The notes under the pieces were generated by a model. It saw only the letters and a program-made list of their open reading frames with translations, did no database searches and was not told the origin of the DNA. Of a stretch of DNA of 12,025 nucleotides, positions 7,901 to 12,025 are shown piece by piece. Source of the stretch: Chloroflexota bacterium (lineage in GTDB: Bacteria > Chloroflexota > Dehalococcoidia > Lucifugimonadales > UBA3495); contig JADFPM010000055.1 in NCBI GenBank assembly GCA_022562335.1, positions 1 to 12,025 on the forward strand, in the 5' to 3' direction. The position numbers were made by a program, and so were the translations under genes. Position 1 is the stretch's first letter. Each line of letters opens with the position of its first letter.

Positions 7901-9085
7901 TTAACGAGCCAGGCCGTTGGCCACTCGCTGTATCGCGGGGTCGTCCGCTTCGGTCATCACCTGGGCCAATTGGGAGGTCAGTTTGCCCCCGGCGGTCTCT
8001 CCCCAAAACCAGGTATGAATCTCCGGCTCGGTGGTGGTGGGTTTCTGGGCCATGCGCGCCTCGTAGTAAAAGGCTTTCAGGTCGTCCACGCAGTGGCGTA
8101 TGTACTGAGGCACCGTCAGACCGGCCGGCCTGGCGTCAATGTCGGCCTCCTCTCCCCGAGCGTATGTTTGAAGGAAACGGATCATGCCCCGGAACCGCCG
8201 CTGCGGGATACCGCACACTCCCACCGCCGTCCTCCCTCCGTGGGCCTCCACCCAGCGCTCGTAAAAGGGTCTTAGGGCGGTTATCTCATTGGCCGCGTCT
8301 TCCATGATGGCCAGGTGCGAGCCTTTGATGCCCGACGCCTGGGGGTATTCATTGGGGCCGGCTTCATCGGGAAACTCCTCCAGCACCGGCCCTTTGGGAG
8401 CATCCAGAAGGGCCAAGGCGGCGCTGATGACCCGGTGTTGAAACGGTGCATCTTCGGCCTTGCCCAGGGGATAACCGTAGGGGAAAGGCACGAACAGCGC
8501 CCGGGGCGGGTTCACCTTCTCGGCGTGTTCCCGCAGCAGGGCTATGGTCACGGTGGTCAATCCCTCTGCCTCGATGGCCCGGGCCAGCACACTCACGGTG
8601 TGGGTGCAATTGGGTCAAATGGGAACCATGAACACCAGGTCGACGCCCTCCGCTTTCATCCGGCGGGCGGCCTCGGGTCCGGTCTCTTCCAGCATCTTCA
8701 TGGGTTCCCTTTGGGCGCCCATGAAAGAGTAGAAATCATCGGCCAGGGAGCCTATCTCCGAGCGCTGCTCCATCTCCCGAAGCCGGTCCATGGGAAACGC
8801 CAGATTCAGGTCTTTGTAAAAGCCGGTATGGTCCCACCCGATGCTGGTGTGGCTCATGATGATCTCGCCTGCCTCGGTGCCGGAGGGAATCACCCTGTAG
8901 GTCTGGTCGCCGCTGCCGAAGGGCTTGTCTCCCCGCAGGTGAAGCCCCGCGGTGCTTACCATGGCCACTTTGCTATCGGATAGTTTTTTGGTCCAGGGAG
9001 TCCAGGGCGTGTCGTCGTATTCCATGCACGGAAACATCAAAACGCCGTTTCGCTGGATCTCGCCCAATTGGTCTAATCTCGGCAT
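7901..9085 (-). CDS. Selenoprotein of the glycine/sarcosine/betaine reductase selenoprotein B family, with in-frame TGA as Sec157
   Basis: Read through one TGA (8617-8615), this is a 394-residue cytoplasmic protein in a single frame. Family motifs lie on both sides of the TGA. Before it come STAGLHLRGD (44-53), GDQTYRVIP (59-67), SH (79-80), DLNLAFPMDRLRE (92-104) and YSFMG (119-123). After it come VSVLARAIEAEGLTTV (164 on) and FVPFPYGYPLGK. The TGA falls at the position where relatives have Cys or Sec in a VPxC-P-x-C-type motif, giving U157-P-N-C160, a UxxC redox pair. No ribosome binding site precedes the first possible restart, GTG at 8596, so two separate genes are unlikely. The ATG at 9085 has AGGAAGG 7 bases upstream and an extended -10 promoter. 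True GrdB works with GrdA and GrdC in Stickland-type reduction; neither is here, so the substrate is unknown and the coupled CoA-transferase suggests acyl-CoA chemistry. A sequencing error at TGA is the main alternative. Confidence 0.85.
8588..8617 (-). promoter_or_regulatory. Putative bacterial SECIS element next to the Sec codon
   Basis: On the minus strand TGA (8617-8615) is followed by a hairpin: CACAC (8602-8598) pairs with GTGTG (8592-8588) around the loop CGTGA (8597-8593). Seventeen bases separate the TGA from the loop, and G is the second loop base. Both fit the usual description of bacterial SECIS elements (loop about 16-37 nt from UGA, G within the first two loop positions). Below the stem CC can pair with GG across a CT bulge, and CCC right after the TGA can pair with GGG at 8580-8578. 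SelB binding is inferred from this geometry. Confidence 0.65.
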
Positions 9086-9092
9086 ATCGTTA

Positions 9093-9099
9093 CCTTCCT
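9093..9099 (-). promoter_or_regulatory. Ribosome binding site of the selenoprotein gene
   Basis: AGGAAGG on the minus strand, 7 bases before the ATG at 9085. It fixes the start and resembles the site in front of the downstream CoA-transferase. Confidence 0.75.
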
Positions 9100-9117
9100 A
9101 TGCGGCTCGTCCGGGCG

Positions 9118-9147
9118 AGTATAGCAGCCGCCATCCGCCAGCGGCAA
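9118..9147 (-). promoter_or_regulatory. Extended -10 promoter of the selenoprotein/CoA-transferase operon
   Basis: On the minus strand TTGCCG (9147-9142, 4 of 6 matches to TTGACA) is separated by 18 bp from TATACT (9123-9118, 5 of 6 matches to TATAAT). TGC directly before the -10 box makes it an extended -10. Transcription would start near 9111, giving a leader of about 26 nt that includes the ribosome binding site. No second promoter is evident between the two operon genes. Confidence 0.6.
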
Positions 9148-9355
9148 TCAGGCTGCCAGGAGGCGTGGTTTCGGTAAAGCGCGGGTTGGGGAACCCCCGG
9201 TGGGTGCCATTGTCCGATGCTGGCCCAGTCGAGAGAGCGACTTCACGCGGCAAGAATATCATCCAAGCTTAAAAAGTTGGGCCATTTTTGTGGATTTTGC
9301 AGTGATGGACGAAAAAGAAGTCCTTTTGGTGCGCCCGATTTTAGACTCTTGTTGG

Positions 9356-9395
9356 CTTCAGCGCACTTGACCTCCTTTCGGAGCGCTAACTGAAG
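9356..9395. promoter_or_regulatory. Nested dyad symmetry upstream of the ATPase gene
   Basis: Three nested inverted pairs share one centre: CTTCAG (9356-9361) with CTGAAG (9390-9395), AGCGC (9360-9364) with GCGCT (9383-9387), and TCC (9373-9375) with GGA (9380-9382). It lies 55-95 bp before the ATPase start. It may be an operator or a regulator-binding site; being upstream of the likely transcription start, it is more likely a DNA site than an RNA hairpin. Confidence 0.35.
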
Positions 9396-9416
9396 TCTGC
9401 CCCTGGGATGAAGTCT
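9391..9416 (+). promoter_or_regulatory. TGAAGTCT direct repeat, possible activator site
   Basis: TGAAGTCT occurs at 9391-9398 and again at 9409-9416, 18 bp apart from start to start. If transcription starts at about 9451, the copies fall near -60 to -53 and -42 to -35, where activators often bind. A good -35 hexamer is missing, which fits an activated promoter. Role is inferred. Confidence 0.35.
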
Positions 9417-9438
9417 AGCTTCCCTTCAGCCGCCAGAT

Positions 9439-9444
9439 TATACT
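9439..9444 (+). promoter_or_regulatory. -10 box of a likely leaderless transcript
   Basis: TATACT, 5 of 6 matches to the consensus, ends 6 bases before the ATG at 9451. The expected transcription start is at or next to the A of the ATG, and no Shine-Dalgarno is present. Both suggest a leaderless mRNA. Confidence 0.5.
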
Positions 9445-9450
9445 AACCGC

Positions 9451-12025
9451 ATGGCAGAGCCATCGCCCCAACCAGAACGAAGTTCGCTATCTCGGAGCCC
9501 CTTCGTGGGCCGCCAACCAGAGATGGCGGGCCTTATCTCGGCCGTGGATGAAACGCTGGCTGGCCGGGGGCGTTTGGTGATGCTGGTGGGAGAGCCCGGC
9601 ATCGGGAAGACTCGCATGGCCCAGGAGTTGGCGGCCCTAGCTGAAACGCAAGGCGCCAAAGTCCTTTGGGGCTGGTGCTATGAAGAAGAGGGCGCGCCAC
9701 CCTACTGGCCCTGGCTGCAGTGCATTCGTGCCTATGTCCAACAAACAGAGCCGGAAAGGCTGCGCTCGGAAATGGGATCCGGCGCCGCCGACATCTCCGT
9801 GATCGTCACAGAACTCAGGAATAAACTGCCCGGTCTGGAAACCCCGCCGGCGTCAGACCCTGAGGAGGCCAGGTTCCGGCTTTTCGACTCCGTAACCAAT
9901 TTCCTGAAGACCGCCTCACAATCTCAGCCCCTGGTCCTGGTGATCGATGACCTCCACTGGGCTGACAAGCCATCTTTGCTGCTTTTGCAGTTCCTGGCGC
10001 GGGAGCTCTCGGTCTCCGGTTTCGGGCGCCTGTTGGTGATTGGCTGTTATCGCGACGTGGAGTTATCCCGCCAGCACCCTCTCTCCGAAACCCTGGCCAA
10101 CCTATCCAGAATTACCGGAGGAGGTGGCGGAGGCGGCTTTCAGCGTGTTTTGCTCCGAGGGTTGGATCAGGAGAGCACAGCGAGATTCATCGAGGGTACT
10201 GTCGGTATCGAGCCTGCCAAAGAGTTGGTGGAAGCCCTTTATTCCCACACCGAAGGCAACCCATTTTTCATGACCGAGGTCATCAGGCTGCTGTCGGAAA
10301 GCCAAGGGTTATCCGCCGAGCCCATCAGCACATCCGATGGGCTGAGGATACCCGAAAGTGTCCGGGAGGTGATCGGACAGCGCCTCAACCGGCTGTCTGA
10401 CGAATGTAATGAGGTGTTGACCACCGCCTCGGCGATTGGTCGCGAGTTTACGTTGAGTCAGGTGAACCCGCTCATTGACACTTTGGTGGAAGACCGGCTG
10501 GTGGAGGTGTTGGAAGAAGCGTTGGCGTCGCGGGTGATCGAGGAGTTGCCCAATGCGATGGGATCCTATCGATTCACCCACGCTTTGATTCGAGAAACCC
10601 TTTTGGATGAGCTATCCACCACCCGAAGGGTTCGGCTACACGCCCGAATTGCGGAGACTCTAGAAGGGTTGTACCTCGATGCTGATTCCGATGTATCGAG
10701 ACACGCCGCCGAGTTGGCCTACTTTTTCGTTGAGGCCGAGCCGGTCCTAGGCCACGAGAAGCTGGTGCGTTACTCCAACTTGGCTGGGGAGCGGGCCCTG
10801 GCCGTTTACGCCTGGGAGGCGGCCGAGGTTCATTTTCAACGTGCTTTGGAAGCGAAACAAGTCTCGTTGACCGGTCTAGAAACCGCAACTGATGCCGAGG
10901 CCGCTGAGCTCCTGTTCGGCTTGGGCCGGGCTCTAGGCGGTGTCCTCCCTCTTTACCGTATTCGGGAAGCTATTACTACGATAGCCCGCGCCTTCAACTA
11001 TTACGCCGACACGATGGACGTGGACCGCGCTTTGGTGGTCGTGAGCTATCCCATTATGGGCATAGGCATTGGCCGCCGCTCAGGGAGAGCTCAGATGATT
11101 GAACGTGCGATGAAACTGATGCCTTCCGATTACAAAGAGGAGGGCCGGCTCCTTTCTGACTATGGCCTGGCCTTGGGGATCCAAGAAGGTGAAGACGATG
11201 GTGCGCAGATCGCTTTAAATCGCGCTTTGGCTATCGCCAGGCAGCGAGGTGATGCGGTGCTGGAGATGCATACGTTGTGCAACTTCGCTCGTGTCGACAG
11301 GCACCAAGGGAGGCCACAGGCGGCCCTGGACAAGAGCCTATCGGCCATTGAGCTGGCCTCCCATGCCGATAATCTTGCCGCGGAAGCTGATGCCCATCAT
11401 CTGGCTGGCAACCAACTGTTAGAAATTGGCGATCCTGAGGCAGCCCGATATCATGGGTTAAGGATGTCGAATCCGGCTAAAAAGCTCGGGGAAACCTTTT
11501 CCACCTTGAACGCCCTCCTGATAAACATGAGGCTGGCGTTCCTGATGGGAGACTGGGTCGCCGCTCGTGAAATCGGCGACCGAGCGTTGGTCATTTCCTC
11601 GTCGGACGCACGCCTGTTGCTTCACCGAATAATGTTGGAATACGAAGAAGGCGACTTCGTTCAAGGTACGGTTTTCTTGGACCGGCTGCTGGAGGTGATG
11701 CACATTACATCGCCTGGGCCGACTCTCGACACCGTGTACTCAGCTGTCGCCATATCCCTAGCGGCGAGAATTACAGGCACCGGTGAGAGATTGGACCTAG
11801 CCGATTTGGCCGCCGAGGCTGTTCTGTCATCACCTTACGCCACACACTCTGTCACAGTGGCCGCGACATGTGCGCGAGCGCTCGTGTCCGTGATCCGGGA
11901 GGAGACGGACGAGGCCGCTGACTGTTACACGGTATTGCAGTCGGAAACAGGCACGATTCTTCAGGACTCCATGGTTGCGTTAGACCGCGTCCTTGGCCTT
12001 GTGGCCCGAACGATAGGCAACCCGG
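9451..12025 (+). CDS. STAND-type ATPase with helical repeats (LuxR/MalT-like), 3' end outside window
   Basis: An open frame of at least 858 residues runs from the ATG at 9451 off the right edge; an in-frame TGA at 9409-9411 bounds it upstream. After a short leader, residues 17-26 read SPFVGRQPEM, the usual entry to this ATPase class. Walker A is GEPGIGKT (47-54) and Walker B is LVLVIDDLHWAD (161-172, D166 and D167). TEGNPFFMTEVIRLL and RFTHALIRETLLDEL are family-typical markers of the AAA lid and winged-helix region. From about residue 400 the protein is helical and probably made of TPR-like repeats. Proteins of this build sense a ligand and switch through ATP, and many end in a LuxR DNA-binding domain, but that end is not visible. 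Seven glycines in a row (223-229) sit in a linker before FQRVLLRGL. The start has no Shine-Dalgarno but a -10 box just upstream. Confidence 0.88.
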   Translation, partial: MAEPSPQPERSSLSRSPFVGRQPEMAGLISAVDETLAGRGRLVMLVGEPGIGKTRMAQELAALAETQGAKVLWGWCYEEEGAPPYWPWLQCIRAYVQQTEPERLRSEMGSGAADISVIVTELRNKLPGLETPPASDPEEARFRLFDSVTNFLKTASQSQPLVLVIDDLHWADKPSLLLLQFLARELSVSGFGRLLVIGCYRDVELSRQHPLSETLANLSRITGGGGGGGFQRVLLRGLDQESTARFIEGTVGIEPAKELVEALYSHTEGNPFFMTEVIRLLSESQGLSAEPISTSDGLRIPESVREVIGQRLNRLSDECNEVLTTASAIGREFTLSQVNPLIDTLVEDRLVEVLEEALASRVIEELPNAMGSYRFTHALIRETLLDELSTTRRVRLHARIAETLEGLYLDADSDVSRHAAELAYFFVEAEPVLGHEKLVRYSNLAGERALAVYAWEAAEVHFQRALEAKQVSLTGLETATDAEAAELLFGLGRALGGVLPLYRIREAITTIARAFNYYADTMDVDRALVVVSYPIMGIGIGRRSGRAQMIERAMKLMPSDYKEEGRLLSDYGLALGIQEGEDDGAQIALNRALAIARQRGDAVLEMHTLCNFARVDRHQGRPQAALDKSLSAIELASHADNLAAEADAHHLAGNQLLEIGDPEAARYHGLRMSNPAKKLGETFSTLNALLINMRLAFLMGDWVAAREIGDRALVISSSDARLLLHRIMLEYEEGDFVQGTVFLDRLLEVMHITSPGPTLDTVYSAVAISLAARITGTGERLDLADLAAEAVLSSPYATHSVTVAATCARALVSVIREETDEAADCYTVLQSETGTILQDSMVALDRVLGLVARTIGNP

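Larger units (their letters stand above)
9086..9450. other. Divergent intergenic control region
   Basis: These 365 bp lie between divergently transcribed genes. They hold the selenoprotein promoter on the left and, on the right, a nested dyad, a direct repeat and a -10 box for the ATPase gene. The middle (about 9240-9350) is richer in A and T than its surroundings. I see no tRNA and no credible small gene. Confidence 0.6.

Noticed and set aside
5544..8006. 820-residue reading of the CoA-transferase from an ATG at 8006
   Set aside because: Its first 53 residues have no family similarity, it would overlap the selenoprotein gene by 106 bp, and the ATG at 7847 has a good ribosome binding site and starts exactly at the conserved domain.
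7546..8307. 253-residue plus-strand ORF spanning the operon spacer
   Set aside because: It is antisense to the CoA-transferase start and the selenoprotein 3' end, and its translation is rich in Arg, Pro and Ser without any motif.
8315..8983. 222-residue plus-strand ORF opposite the selenoprotein
   Set aside because: It lies opposite conserved family motifs, including the Sec motif, and shows no domain of its own. The minus-strand reading explains this region.
8615..9085. Separate 156-residue protein ending at the TGA, followed by a second 231-residue gene from 8596
   Set aside because: Both parts are in one frame, form one known family fold together, and the TGA sits at the Cys/Sec redox position. 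The GTG at 8596 has no ribosome binding site.

Overview
The window looks like a piece of a moderately GC-rich bacterial chromosome. Several traits make me think of Chloroflexota (SAR202 or Dehalococcoidia-like lineages): a tandem class III CoA-transferase, a large LuxR/MalT-type STAND ATPase, short GCTGACC-type heptad repeats, and a GrdB-family selenoprotein. This placement is an inference; no rRNA or other phylogenetic marker is present. All ordinary genes that end inside the window stop with TAA or TAG, which matters for the in-frame TGA described below.

Layout, left to right. Bases 1-1239 are an IS481-type insertion sequence whose left end is cut off by the window; its transposase stop lies inside a doubled terminal motif. 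Bases 1240-1429 are a repeat-bearing spacer with a GC-rich hairpin and a seven-unit heptad repeat. Bases 1430-4582 encode a full-length error-prone DNA polymerase of the DnaE2/ImuC type, with no imuA or imuB partner beside it. A 281-bp spacer follows, then a small two-helix membrane protein (4864-5397) whose soluble part resembles the uncharacterised TIGR04076 family. A strong stem-loop (5478-5514) separates it from a convergent minus-strand operon.

The minus-strand operon (9147 down to 5544) is the most interesting part. An extended -10 promoter at 9118-9147 precedes a 394-residue protein of the glycine/sarcosine/betaine reductase selenoprotein B family. It is interrupted by one in-frame TGA exactly at the family's redox Cys/Sec position, giving U157-P-N-C160, and a hairpin with the geometry of a bacterial SECIS follows the TGA directly. 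I therefore read it as one selenoprotein rather than two ORFs. Downstream, 53 bp away and with the same type of ribosome binding site, lies a 767-residue fused double CoA-transferase (CaiB/BaiF type). Both halves carry Glu where the family normally has its catalytic Asp. Together they suggest a Sec-dependent redox reaction on a small organic substrate coupled to CoA-thioester chemistry; the substrate is unknown.

A 365-bp divergent control region (9086-9450) then leads to a plus-strand STAND ATPase starting at 9451 and running off the right edge (at least 858 residues). Its TATACT -10 box sits so close to the ATG that a leaderless transcript is likely.
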